64,000 nucleotides of DNA from Planctomycetota bacterium (GCA_003389215.1 QQVP01000135.1:1-64000), one strand, 5' to 3'; counted from the first letter of the stretch, positions 18,896-28,000 are shown. The notes: generated from the sequence alone by a model not told the origin. Translations and numbers: made by a program.

Positions 18896-18924
18896 TTGTT
18901 TGCCGGCATGCCGGGTGCTATTCT
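18896..18924 (+). promoter_or_regulatory. Possible promoter with a palindrome in its spacer
   Basis: TTGTTT (18896-18901) and TATTCT (18919-18924) are 17 bp apart. The spacer contains a perfect 12-bp palindrome, CCGGCATGCCGG (18903-18914), where a dimeric repressor could bind between the -35 and -10 elements. It lies 120 bp upstream of the uncharacterised gene at 19045. Confidence 0.35.
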
Positions 18925-19044
18925 GCACGCTTGCCGTGGCCAGCGGATGTTTGTGGGGCTGAGGGAGTGCGGGCGTTCGAATGCTGGGCAGGGGGCACGG
19001 CGCTCGGCGATTGTCGGTGCAAGGCAACATTCCCCGCTCGACCG

Positions 19045-19974
19045 ATGACCCCACCCAGCGAACAACGAGAACTCCTCGCCCTGGCACGGCGTGCCAGTGT
19101 GGCCCGCGATGTCGAGTTCACGACGTCTCCGTTTGTGGCCGAGGTCGCTCGCTTTGCCGCCGAGGCCGGCCAGCCGGCGTGTCGCGAGAAGCTCCGTGAA
19201 GTGCTCGCGCAGTTGATCGAGGCTGGCGAGCCAGAGATCGACGAGCTGGCCTATCCGCACGGCGTACGCGAGCTGATCCGCAAGCAGTTCGCCCGCATTC
19301 GCGCAGAGCTCCTCGAGAAGGAAGACGAGTACTTCGACGTCGGCGACTTCCGCTTTCGCAGCGATTGTCGCATCGCCTGTTTCGGCCGAGTCCCGGTCGG
19401 TCCTCAACATCTGGAGATCGACGGGCTGCCGGGCAGCTTGCTCTACCGCGGTGGCCTGGGACAAAGTTGGCGGCTGCTGGGTACCGCGTTGGCCTCCCGA
19501 GGACGCCGTCCCTATTACGCCTTGCACCTGGCCAATGACATCTGGCCGCCGGCGTTCCAGTTGGTCTACAGTGCCGAGGCGCAGTTGAAGATGTTCCACC
19601 GCTTGGCGGGTTGCCTGGCGATGAACCCGCACGTTCGCGGCGTGCTTTCCTGCGGCTGGTTATTCGACCCGCAACTCGACAAGGTCAGCCCCGCGCTTGC
19701 CTATCTGCGGCGTGGCTGGATCGACAACGGCGGCCGCCTGTTCTACTGGGGTCGCAGCGACGACTCGGACCGCATGGCCACGAAGAACTCGCGGCCACGT
19801 CAGCAGCGGTTCCAAGAGGGCGTTTACCGGCCGGCCGAGTATCTGGTGGCCTTTCCTCGCAAGCGGCTGCTGGCTTGGGCTCGGGCCCATCCCGAGTACG
19901 CGGATTCCGGCGATGCCCCGACCGCTCCGGTTGCGCGGGCTGAAGGTTTTGCGGAGGACGTCCCGGCCGGTTAG
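19045..19974 (+). CDS. Uncharacterised cytoplasmic protein upstream of the ACP/ligase locus
   Basis: 309 residues from ATG 19045 (MTPPSEQREL). Upstream open frame sequence is not protein-like. The first 110 residues are helical and charged. Later segments are more conserved-looking: GSLLYRGGLGQSWRLLGTALASRG (split here by function), YYALHLANDIWPPAFQLVYS, LKMFHRLAGCLAMNP, GVLSCGWLFDPQL, YLRRGWIDNGGRLFYWG and YRPAEYLVAFPRK. I recognise no family, signal peptide or membrane helix. Same-strand position 199 bp before the PP-loop gene suggests it belongs to that locus, perhaps as an enzyme. Confidence 0.6.
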   Translation: MTPPSEQRELLALARRASVARDVEFTTSPFVAEVARFAAEAGQPACREKLREVLAQLIEAGEPEIDELAYPHGVRELIRKQFARIRAELLEKEDEYFDVGDFRFRSDCRIACFGRVPVGPQHLEIDGLPGSLLYRGGLGQSWRLLGTALASRGRRPYYALHLANDIWPPAFQLVYSAEAQLKMFHRLAGCLAMNPHVRGVLSCGWLFDPQLDKVSPALAYLRRGWIDNGGRLFYWGRSDDSDRMATKNSRPRQQRFQEGVYRPAEYLVAFPRKRLLAWARAHPEYADSGDAPTAPVARAEGFAEDVPAG

Positions 19975-20173
19975 CCCACAGCATTGGCCTTCTCAACCTC
20001 ATTTTCTCGTCTTTCCGTCGAGCCCGATTGCTTTCCGGCGCTGCGGGTTTGCATTACGATAGGAGGTTCCGCTGGGCGAAGTCGACCGCACGGGTCCGGG
20101 GCTGTCTTGTCGGGCAGCTCGCCGCGGTCGTTTTGGCTTTTCCGGCCATCGACACGACGACGAGACGACCGCC

Positions 20174-21199
20174 ATGATTCGCGAAACCGCCACCGTATGC
20201 GAGCGCTGCGTACTGACGACCAGCGTGCCTGGTGTTTCGCTCGACGAGGAGGGCGTCTGCAATGTTTGCCGCGAGTACGAGGCGAATCGGTCGACCTACG
20301 ATGCCTACTTCAAGACGGAGGACGACCTCGCGGCGTTGTTCCGGCGAACGCACAGTCCCGAAGCGCCCTACGACGTCCTGTTGATGTATAGCGGCGGCAA
20401 GGATAGCACCTATGTGCTCAATCGGCTGGTCGATATGGGCCAGCGGATCCTGGCCGTCACGTTCGACAACGACTATGTGCCCAAGGGTTGTTTCGACAAT
20501 ATCCGCGGCGTCTGCGAGGACGCCGGCGTCGACAGCCTGATTCTCAGCCTGAACCGCGCCACGATGGACCGCGTGTTTGCGCGCAGCCTGGAACAAGACA
20601 GCCAGGTTTGCACCGGGTGCTTTCGTGCCCTCACGGCCCGTGGCACCGAAGTGGCCATCGAAAAGGGCATTCCCATCGTGATGACGGGATTGTCGCGGGG
20701 TCAGATCTTCGACACGAAGGTGCATCAGCTGTTGGCCGCCGGCAAGACCGACATCGACGAAATCGATCGCTGGTTGCGAGCCTTCCGCCGGCGCTATCAC
20801 GAACAGAAGGACGAGATTGCCGAGTTGATCAACGACCGTGCAGCGGCCGACCTGGCGGCCTTCGAGCGCGTCCACTTCATCGACTTCTTCCGCTACTGCA
20901 AGGTCACCAAAGAGGACATCGTGGCCCTCATCAAGGAGCGGAATCCGGCCTGGCGGAAGCCCGAGAACGTCGGCGGTTGTTCGAGCAACTGCATGATCAA
21001 CGACGTCGGTATCAAGGTTCATCAAGAGACGAAGGGCTATCACAACTATGCCGTGCCAGCGGCGTGGGATGTGCGATTCGGTCACGAAACGCGCGAGGAG
21101 GTGCTCGAGGAGCTGGAGACGGACTTGGACGAGCGCCGCATCCATGGAATTTTGACGCAACTGAAGATCAACTATCACGTCAAAGACGGTGCCGTGTAG
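20174..21199 (+). CDS. PP-loop ATP pyrophosphatase, N-acetyl sugar amidotransferase-like (WbpG/PseA/TIGR03573 type)
   Basis: 341 residues. The N-terminus has the hallmark of the WbpG/PseA group: paired CxxC motifs (Cys9/12 and Cys29/32) flanking an FDxxGVCNxC-like block (SLDEEGVCNVC). The PP-loop SGGKDS is at 73-78 and a further CTGC at 146-149 and CSSNC at 269-273 could bind zinc. Known relatives activate a sugar carboxyl or amide with ATP and use ammonia or glutamine to amidate O-antigen or flagellin sugars. Here HisH/HisF-like partners are absent, and the neighbours are an ACP, an AMP ligase and an AsnB-type glutaminase, which could supply ammonia. Confidence 0.8.
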   Translation: MIRETATVCERCVLTTSVPGVSLDEEGVCNVCREYEANRSTYDAYFKTEDDLAALFRRTHSPEAPYDVLLMYSGGKDSTYVLNRLVDMGQRILAVTFDNDYVPKGCFDNIRGVCEDAGVDSLILSLNRATMDRVFARSLEQDSQVCTGCFRALTARGTEVAIEKGIPIVMTGLSRGQIFDTKVHQLLAAGKTDIDEIDRWLRAFRRRYHEQKDEIAELINDRAAADLAAFERVHFIDFFRYCKVTKEDIVALIKERNPAWRKPENVGGCSSNCMINDVGIKVHQETKGYHNYAVPAAWDVRFGHETREEVLEELETDLDERRIHGILTQLKINYHVKDGAV

Positions 21200-21290
21200 G
21201 GCGGAGATCCGATGCCCTCGGCGGGAGGCGGTGCCGACGGCGAACGTCGTCGCTCGCCGATCGTGGGGTTCAAGAACTGCGGAGAAACAG

Positions 21291-21536
21291 ATGACACTCG
21301 ATTTGGCAACGGTCTCCGATCGCATCGCCGGCATTTACCTGCAAGTGGCACCCGACGGCGAAGCACCCGCCGAGGATGGCCGCGGACAACTCGATTCGAT
21401 GGCGTTCCTGGAATTCATCACGCTGCTCGAGAAGGAATTCCAGATCGCCGTCGATGCCGAAGATGTGACCGAAGCCAACTTTGCCACGCGGGCGAGCACC
21501 GCCGCCTACGTCCTCCAGAAATTGGCGAATCACTGA
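21291..21536 (+). CDS. Acyl carrier protein
   Basis: 81 residues from ATG 21291, placed 7 bp after GGAG (21281-21284). A phosphopantetheine attachment site is visible as QLDSMAFLEFI with Ser36, followed by the acidic helix II/III pattern (LLEKEFQIAVDAEDVT and TRASTAAYVLQKL). The usual DSL is DSM here. The protein would carry an acyl or aminoacyl group loaded by the ligase encoded 47 bp downstream. It appears distinct from the housekeeping fatty-acid ACP because of its cluster context and divergent motif. Confidence 0.88.
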   Translation: MTLDLATVSDRIAGIYLQVAPDGEAPAEDGRGQLDSMAFLEFITLLEKEFQIAVDAEDVTEANFATRASTAAYVLQKLANH

Positions 21537-21582
21537 TTGACCGAGGGGGTGCCGGGCGGTTACCTGGTCGGCGCGGTTTGCC

Positions 21583-23079
21583 ATGTCCGAGCTGATCTTC
21601 GAAGGCAAGCGAACCGATCTTGCCGAACTCTGGCAACGGGCCCAGGTCCTGGCGGTTGAGCTGGCCGAGGGGCATCGCGTCGGGCCCGGCGCCAACGTGC
21701 TGCTCACGCTCGAATTCAGCGACGCGGCGCTCGAATTGCTGGCGGCCAGCTGGCTCTTGCAGGCGCGTTGCGTGCTGTTGCCCCCCACGTGCTCGCGAGC
21801 GCTGTTTGAATCGGTGGTGGCGCAGTTTGCTCCGGCTGCGATTGGGATCGATTCGCGGAATGAGCGACTCCGCTCGGGACTCGAACGAGATTCGATGACC
21901 GTAGGTGACGCCGACGGCGGGCACGTCGTCGTCTACACGGCCGAAGGGACGGGCGCGGCCGGCGAGGCGGTCGTCCCTTCGAGTCCGCCGGCCAGCTTGC
22001 GGACGCTTCTCGAAGATCAGCCACAACCGGTCTTCTTTACCTCGGGAAGCACTTCACAAGCCAAGGGAGTGGTGTTGGAGTGGCCGCGGATTCTCGACAA
22101 GGGCGAGGCCGTGCTGGAGCACTATCGGGTTGCCGACGACGAACGGGTGGTGCCGATCCTGCCCTTCTCGCACGTCTACGGACTCTACCCCGTGCTTGGT
22201 GCGCTGGCCCGCGGCGCCAGCTGCGTGTTGTGTCGCGAAACCGTGCCACCCGGTGAAATCGCCCAGGCGATCTCGCGCGAACGCGCGAGCGTGGTCATCT
22301 GTCCGCCGCTGACGGCGCAATTCCTGTTTGGTCGCCACGCCCCTTCGGCCGTCGTGCAGGAGAATCTGCGGGTGCTGAGCTTGGGCGGCGCGGCCATGGC
22401 GGCCGACGTGCTGGAGCAGATCCGCCAAAACCTTCCGCAAACGCAACTCTACTTGTCGTACGGATTGGCGGAGACCTACTCCACCATCTGCTGCGTCGAT
22501 GTTTCGGCCGAGCCCGAGCGCGTCTCTACGGTCGGCCCGGCGCGGTTCCTGGCCGAGGTTCAGGCCCGTGACCCGAACTCGGGACATCCGGTGCCCCGCG
22601 GGGAGATCGGCGAGTTGTGCATCGGCGGGCAGATCACGAGCGGATACTACGGCGCGGAACACGACCGCCAAACTTACTTCGCCGCCGACGGCTGGTTGCG
22701 GACGGGCGATTTGGGCTGTGTCGACGAGCAAGGCTACGTGTCGATTCGCGGTCGACTGAAGGAGACCATCAACGCCGGCGGTCTGTCGATCGATCCGAGC
22801 GAAATCGAGGAGGTCGTGCTGGCCCATCCCTCGGTTCAGGACTGTGGCGTCGTGGGTGCGGAGCGAATGAATCGGGAATATCCGGTCGCTGCGGTGGTGC
22901 TCGACGCGGCAGCCACGGATGGTGCCGACGAGGCAACGGCGATCGAAGAACTATTCGCCCACTGTCGTCGCCAGTTGTCGGCCAAGCTCGTCCCAGGCAA
23001 AATCGTGGTCGTGGCCGAAATTCCTCGCGGGGCGCTCGGCAAGATCGAGCGGGCCACACTGAAGAACCAAATCGTCTGA
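21583..23079 (+). CDS. AMP-forming acyl/aryl ligase (ANL superfamily)
   Basis: 498 residues with core motifs in order: A3 phosphate loop FFTSGSTSQAKG (about 151-162), A5 YLSYGLAETYS, A7 GWLRTGDLG, A8 GRLKETINAGGLSIDPSEIE and the A10 catalytic lysine in GALGKIER near the C-terminus. The N-terminal region is short and variable. It activates a carboxylic acid as an acyl-adenylate, probably for transfer to the ACP just upstream. The specificity pocket cannot be decoded by eye. It ends 22 bp before the SDR gene. Confidence 0.9.
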   Translation: MSELIFEGKRTDLAELWQRAQVLAVELAEGHRVGPGANVLLTLEFSDAALELLAASWLLQARCVLLPPTCSRALFESVVAQFAPAAIGIDSRNERLRSGLERDSMTVGDADGGHVVVYTAEGTGAAGEAVVPSSPPASLRTLLEDQPQPVFFTSGSTSQAKGVVLEWPRILDKGEAVLEHYRVADDERVVPILPFSHVYGLYPVLGALARGASCVLCRETVPPGEIAQAISRERASVVICPPLTAQFLFGRHAPSAVVQENLRVLSLGGAAMAADVLEQIRQNLPQTQLYLSYGLAETYSTICCVDVSAEPERVSTVGPARFLAEVQARDPNSGHPVPRGEIGELCIGGQITSGYYGAEHDRQTYFAADGWLRTGDLGCVDEQGYVSIRGRLKETINAGGLSIDPSEIEEVVLAHPSVQDCGVVGAERMNREYPVAAVVLDAAATDGADEATAIEELFAHCRRQLSAKLVPGKIVVVAEIPRGALGKIERATLKNQIV

Positions 23080-23101
23080 GCTGAAGAGGGAATCGACCGC
23101 C

Positions 23102-23845
23102 GTGGCGTCGCCCGCAGAGAAAAACCGCTTGGCGCTCGTGACCGGCTCGACCGGTCTGTTGGGCCGCGCGATTTGCCACCGGCTGGCCCGCGAGGGCTTC
23201 GATCTCTGCCTTGGCTACGCGCGGTCCGGTGAGGCGGCGGAACAATTGGCCGAGGAGTTGGCGGCCTCGAGCGGCGTGACCTGTTCGACGCTCGGTTTCG
23301 ACGTCACTTCGGCCAAGGACGTCCAAGCCGCGGTCGGCCAACTCGTCGAGTCGCGTGGTCGCGTCGATGTTTTGGTGGCGGCCCATGGCGTGGCCCCGCT
23401 CGCGCTGCTGCGCTTTACCCGTGAAGACGACATTCAAAACGCCTTTCGCATCAATGCCGAGGGCACGGTGCACTGCGTGAGCGCGGTGCTGCCGGTCATG
23501 CAGCGGCAGAACTGGGGACGCATTGTCATTCTGAGTTCCGCCGCCGCCGAAGGCCGCACAGGCCAGGCGGTCTATGCGGCCAGTAAGTCGGCCCTGCGTG
23601 GCTTGATTCAGAGTGCCGCCCGCGAATACGCCGCCTACGGCGTCACGCTCAACAGCGTGGCTCCCGCGGTCGTGGAAGGAAATCCGGCGACCCAGAGCGA
23701 TCAACGCGAGAAGCTGCTGTCCGATTATCCGCTGGGCCGCTTCGTGACGCCCGACGAGGTCGCGGCGGCCACCGCCTTCCTGGTGTCGGACGAGGCGGCC
23801 ACGATGACCGGACAGAATCTCATCATCGACGGGGGACGCTTCTAG
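23102..23845 (+). CDS. SDR-family reductase (FabG-like 3-oxoacyl-ACP reductase type)
   Basis: 247 residues from GTG 23102. Classical SDR features are TGSTGLLG (NADP(H) binding), a VLVAAHGVAPLAL region in place of NNAG, the catalytic SSAAAEGRTGQAVYAASK (Ser, YxxxK) and a C-terminal MTGQNLIIDGGRF. In an operon with an ACP and a ligase, reduction of a beta-keto group on an ACP-bound acyl chain is a reasonable role, although no ketosynthase is present. Confidence 0.9.
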   Translation: MASPAEKNRLALVTGSTGLLGRAICHRLAREGFDLCLGYARSGEAAEQLAEELAASSGVTCSTLGFDVTSAKDVQAAVGQLVESRGRVDVLVAAHGVAPLALLRFTREDDIQNAFRINAEGTVHCVSAVLPVMQRQNWGRIVILSSAAAEGRTGQAVYAASKSALRGLIQSAAREYAAYGVTLNSVAPAVVEGNPATQSDQREKLLSDYPLGRFVTPDEVAAATAFLVSDEAATMTGQNLIIDGGRF

Positions 23846-23899
23846 TGGTCGCGCGCCCTGCAACACCGGTCGTCGCGTCATGCCGGGAGGGCCGCTGAT

Positions 23900-25864
23900 T
23901 TGTGCGGCATTGTGGCGATCGTGCTTCGCGATGCAGCGCTCGACGTGGAGCGACTGGAAGCGGGCGTTGCCGCCCTCGATCATCGCGGTCCCGACGGACG
24001 CGGTGTGTGGCTGTCGGAAGATCGCCGCGTCGGGCTGGGCCATGCGCGGCTGAGCATCATCGACCTGGCCGGCGGACGCCAGCCGATCGCCAGCGAAGAC
24101 GGTCGGCGGCAGATCGTCGTCAATGGCGAGTTCTACGACTACGAGCGGCTGCAGCAGCGGCTCGAACAGAACGGACACCAGCTGGCCACCCGCAGCGACA
24201 GCGAGGTGGCATTGCACCTCTATGAAGACCACGGGGTGGCATGTCTGCGTTACCTGCGTGGCGAGTTTGCCTGGGCCCTGTGGGACGAGGAGCGGCGCGA
24301 GTTGGTCGCGGTCCGCGATCGATTTGGCATCAAGCCGCTCTACTACGCCGAGCGGCCTGAAGGCCTTTACCTGGCTTCGGAGGCCAAGGCCCTGTTTGCC
24401 ATGGGGGTGCCGGCACGCTGGGATCACGCGGCCTTCTATGCGAGTTGTCATCGGCCGCTTGCCGACGACCGCACGCTGTTTGCCGGCGTCCGACAGTTGC
24501 CGCCGGGCCATCTGCTGCGTTTCCGCGACGGCCGCACCGTCGTCGAACGCTATTGGGATTGGTATGACCGCAATGGAGACGGAACCCTCGACGACGCGTC
24601 GGGCGAGGCGGTCGCCGCGACCGTGGCGGAACAACTGGGCGAGGCCGTGCGGCTCCGCCTGCGGGCCGACGTGCCGGTGGCCGTCTATCTGAGCGGGGGT
24701 ATCGACTCCTCGGTCGTTCTGGGTTTGGCGTCGCGACACGCGGCGGCGCCGCTGGACGCCTTTACGATTTCGTTCTCCGATCCGCGGTTCGACGAAGCCG
24801 AGCACTTCGACGAGACGGCGATCGCTCGCGAGACGGCGGAGTTCTGCGGGGCCCGCTTCCACCCGGTCCCGGTCAGTTCGTCGGCACTGGCTGAGAACTT
24901 TGCCGCGGCCGTGCGACAGAGCGAGACATTGCACTGGAATCCGCACGGGGTGGCCAAGTTTCTGCTCAGCCGCGCCGTTCGCCAGGCCGGCATCAAGGTC
25001 GTCCTGACGGGCGAAGGGGCCGACGAGTTGTTGCTTGGGTACAGCTGGTTTCAACTCGATCATCTGCAACCGATCACCGCAGCCCTGACTCCGGCCGGTC
25101 TGTCACGGACGATGAAGCTGATTCTCGGTCTGAGCATGGCCGACGAGGTGCCCGAGACGCAGGCAATCGAGACCTTGACCGTGGGACTTCGACAGCGGCT
25201 CGGCTACGTCCCTTGGTCGATGGTCATCGAAGCCTGGTTCGCCAATCATCTGCGATCGCTCATGGCGGCTGATTTTCGCGCGGATCACGCGTCGGTCGAC
25301 AGTTACGCCGATCTTCTCGACGGCGTGCCCCGTCCGGAGGTGCTCGCGCGGGTCGAGCCCCCGCGGCGCTCCGCGTATCTGTGGGCCAAGTCGGCCTTTC
25401 CGAATTACATTTTGAACGTGCTGGCTGATCGGATGGAGATGGCCAACTCGATCGAAGGCCGGGTCCCTTTTCTCGACCACACGCTGGTCGAAGCGGTCGA
25501 GCAGGCCCCTCTGGCGACGCTGTTTGCGGGCACGACCGGCAAGCAGCTCCTGCGTACGGCCTTCGCCGATCTGTTGACCGACACGGTTCGCCGGCGGCGA
25601 AAGCTCCCCTTCGTGACCCCGCCGGCCCGTTCCGAGGGGGGCGATCCGTTCTCGGAAATGGTGCGGGACGAGCTACGGGGAACCACGCTCGAATCGCTGC
25701 CGTTCTTCGATCCGCAGGCGGTCCGTCGATATCTCGACGATTCCACGCTCCCGCAGACGCCGTCGAAGTGGGCCTATGGACAGAGTCGGATTCTCACGCA
25801 GATCGCCAGCGCGTGCGTGCTGCAGCGGACCTTTGGCCTGACCGCGTCGGGAGGGATAGAATGA
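23900..25864 (+). CDS. Glutamine-dependent asparagine-synthetase-like amidotransferase
   Basis: 654 residues from TTG 23900 so that the mature nucleophile is Cys2 (MCGIV). The class II glutaminase domain (1 to about 200) shows DHRGPDGRG, LGHARLSIIDL and NGEFYDY. The synthetase domain has the PP-loop SGGIDSS (265-271) and ends with AsnB-like sequence (EGRVPFLDHTLVEAV, RRKLPFVTP). In this locus it may amidate a biosynthetic intermediate rather than make asparagine. Very similar gene sets (amidotransferase, ACP, AMP ligase) accompany exosortase A clusters in other bacteria. Confidence 0.9.
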   Translation: MCGIVAIVLRDAALDVERLEAGVAALDHRGPDGRGVWLSEDRRVGLGHARLSIIDLAGGRQPIASEDGRRQIVVNGEFYDYERLQQRLEQNGHQLATRSDSEVALHLYEDHGVACLRYLRGEFAWALWDEERRELVAVRDRFGIKPLYYAERPEGLYLASEAKALFAMGVPARWDHAAFYASCHRPLADDRTLFAGVRQLPPGHLLRFRDGRTVVERYWDWYDRNGDGTLDDASGEAVAATVAEQLGEAVRLRLRADVPVAVYLSGGIDSSVVLGLASRHAAAPLDAFTISFSDPRFDEAEHFDETAIARETAEFCGARFHPVPVSSSALAENFAAAVRQSETLHWNPHGVAKFLLSRAVRQAGIKVVLTGEGADELLLGYSWFQLDHLQPITAALTPAGLSRTMKLILGLSMADEVPETQAIETLTVGLRQRLGYVPWSMVIEAWFANHLRSLMAADFRADHASVDSYADLLDGVPRPEVLARVEPPRRSAYLWAKSAFPNYILNVLADRMEMANSIEGRVPFLDHTLVEAVEQAPLATLFAGTTGKQLLRTAFADLLTDTVRRRRKLPFVTPPARSEGGDPFSEMVRDELRGTTLESLPFFDPQAVRRYLDDSTLPQTPSKWAYGQSRILTQIASACVLQRTFGLTASGGIE

Positions 25865-25930
25865 AACAAGCGGATCAGCGAAGCTACGGATTGACAAAGG
25901 TAACCGGACGGGCGTCGGGAGGAAGATCGC

Positions 25931-26332
25931 ATGCTTGAAGCGCGTCAGGGTAAGGAGATCCAAGTAACCATCAAGAATGAGATCGGCGCTCTCGGCAAGC
26001 TCACCAAGATGCTGGCCGAGCAGGGCGTCAATGTGCTGGCCGTAAATAGTCGCGTCGAGGAAGGGGAAGCCCACTTCAAGCTCATTACCGAAGACATGCT
26101 TCGCACGATGGACCTGCTGCACGAACATGGCTACGAACCCCGGCAGCTGAACGTCGTGATCGTGGAGTGTGAGCACCGGCCGGGCATTCTCAAGCACCTG
26201 ACCGATCGGCTGGTGTTTCACGAGGTCAACATTTACTACCTGTACGTGACCGCCACGCTCGACCAGGAAGAGTGCCTGGTGGTTCTGTCGACGTCGAACA
26301 ACCAACGGGCGATCATCGAGCTGAATTGGTAG
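25931..26332 (+). CDS. Tandem ACT-domain protein
   Basis: 133 residues preceded by GGGAGGAAG. Two ACT repeats are visible: residues 8-65 (GALGKLTKMLAEQGVNVLAV) and 75-131 (EHRPGILKHLTDRLVFHEVN). There is no catalytic domain, so it is probably a ligand-binding regulatory protein that senses an amino acid. It is 66 bp after the asparagine-synthetase-like gene on the same strand and may report amino acid or amide status for that pathway. Stand-alone double-ACT proteins like this are common in planctomycetes. Confidence 0.85.
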   Translation: MLEARQGKEIQVTIKNEIGALGKLTKMLAEQGVNVLAVNSRVEEGEAHFKLITEDMLRTMDLLHEHGYEPRQLNVVIVECEHRPGILKHLTDRLVFHEVNIYYLYVTATLDQEECLVVLSTSNNQRAIIELNW

Positions 26333-26534
26333 CGGGGGCCAAGTCGACAGCGGCGAGTCGTACGTCGCCTGCGGTCGCGGTGAGTCGACGGGGCTTCCTG
26401 CCAGTGGCGGGTCCCTTCGAGTGGTTGCGACCGTCCGAGATTGCGATAGAGTGGAGTGTTCGCGGCCTCCCTCGGGAGGCGACGCAGCGGAAACAGCAGA
26501 AGTCTGGCAAGTTTGTGAGCGTAGTGAGTGCCCT

Positions 26535-27788
26535 ATGAGAATGTCTGGTACGAGCACCTTCCAATGGAGTTTCCTGGCTGCCGCGGCGTTGATGGTGATC
26601 GTCATCGGATTGGCGAGCGATCCCGTCGTTTCGATCTCGGTTGCGGACGACGGGAATGCTGGCCGGCGTGCCTCGGCCCGGGCCGCGAGGCAGCTCGGAG
26701 ATCGACCCAAGTACATCATTCCGCCACCGCTGAAGGACCTGGGTCGCAATTACAAGGTGCGCGTCGTCTACTTCGTGCCGACCGATAAGGAGGTCAAGAA
26801 CGCCTACGCCGAGAAGATCGAAGTCTTGATGCGGGTGGTGGCCGACATCTATCGCCGCGACCTGAAGGCCAACCGCCAGCGATCGCGGGGACTCGACTTC
26901 GAGTTCGACGAAGAGGGCGAGCTACAGGTGCATCTGATCAACGGGGATCACCCCTCGGTCTTCTACACGGGCGAGCCCTTTTCGGTCGATCGTCTGCTCG
27001 ATAGTACCCAGAACGAAGTGCTGCAGAAGCTCGGCGACCCGACCGGTCGTGCCTGCTTGATCTTCTCGGAAGCGGGCGGCATCGCCGAGGCCCGACCGGC
27101 CTATCCGTATTGTGGGTTTGCCATGGTCTCGGGCGACATGCTTCGCGATGAGATCACGGCCACCACGATCGAAGAGCAGATCGAGAACTTCTTCGACGTC
27201 ACTCCGGTCGGCGAGGGCGACGACGCCCAACCGCGGAACAAGGAAATTCAAGTCAGCAACGGCGTGCTGATTCATGAACTCGGCCACATCTTCTACATGC
27301 TGCACGACACCAGCGACGTGAATCGCAATATCATGGCCCAGGGCTACCACAACCTGGGCAAGATGTTTGATCACCGGACGGCCTCAAAACGCCTGGTCCG
27401 TTTCTCGCCGCACCATGCGCGCGTGGCCGCGGCGACCCGGTTCCTGAGCGAGTCGTTCGACGAGCGCGACGGCCAGAACCCCGCGCTCGAGTTTACTGTC
27501 GTGCGACCGCCGCCCGGCGGTCAGCACTTCGTCGAGCTGAACCTCAAGATGAGCGACAACGCGGGCCTCCACGCGGTGATCTGTATGCAGCGGGGGGGTG
27601 GCGGCATCGACGCCTTGGTCGGCGGGGCGGCGCTCAAGGGCAAGTCCTACGAGAAGACGGTCAAGTTTCGCAGCCCGCACGTGTTTCTCGAAGGCCAGCC
27701 GTTGCAGTACATCATCAACTGCATCGACGTGAACGGGAATTGTTCGCAGGCCGCGCAGATTTCCCACGTCGGTCCGCCCGAGCGCTAG
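26535..27788 (+). CDS. Secreted zinc metalloprotease-like protein (HExxHxxxxxH)
   Basis: 417 residues from ATG 26535. A signal sequence (FLAAAALMVIVIGLASDP) is followed by a conserved domain with RVVYFVPTDKEVKNAYAEKI and, centrally, HELGHIFYMLHD (His247, Glu248, His251, His257). The third histidine has the spacing of metzincins, although their conserved Gly is Tyr here. The C-terminal 130 residues look like a beta-sandwich (FTVVRPPPGGQHFVELNLKM). Extracellular proteolysis is plausible. The substrate is unknown. Nothing suggests a transposed origin. Confidence 0.7.
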   Translation: MRMSGTSTFQWSFLAAAALMVIVIGLASDPVVSISVADDGNAGRRASARAARQLGDRPKYIIPPPLKDLGRNYKVRVVYFVPTDKEVKNAYAEKIEVLMRVVADIYRRDLKANRQRSRGLDFEFDEEGELQVHLINGDHPSVFYTGEPFSVDRLLDSTQNEVLQKLGDPTGRACLIFSEAGGIAEARPAYPYCGFAMVSGDMLRDEITATTIEEQIENFFDVTPVGEGDDAQPRNKEIQVSNGVLIHELGHIFYMLHDTSDVNRNIMAQGYHNLGKMFDHRTASKRLVRFSPHHARVAAATRFLSESFDERDGQNPALEFTVVRPPPGGQHFVELNLKMSDNAGLHAVICMQRGGGGIDALVGGAALKGKSYEKTVKFRSPHVFLEGQPLQYIINCIDVNGNCSQAAQISHVGPPER

Positions 27789-28000
27789 ATCGCTCTTCAT
27801 CTCGCGGTCGCGTTCCGGCTGGCGTTACTGCGCCGCGCCGCGATTCTCGTGCTGGCAATGCGCGCAGGCGTGCGCGTCCCGATCGCCGTCAGGATTGTGG
27901 TTGCTCGCGGGCGGCTTTCCCGCGTACCATCCGCCGCCCGCGCGCCGGTGCTGCAGTCGTATCCGGCAGTGCGCGGGCCGTTCCCTGGCGAGATACCACG

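Noticed and set aside
22769-25069. Minus-strand open frame of 766 codons opposite the AMP ligase, SDR and AsnB genes
   Set aside because: Antisense to genes with catalytic motifs. Composition is that of a complement frame.
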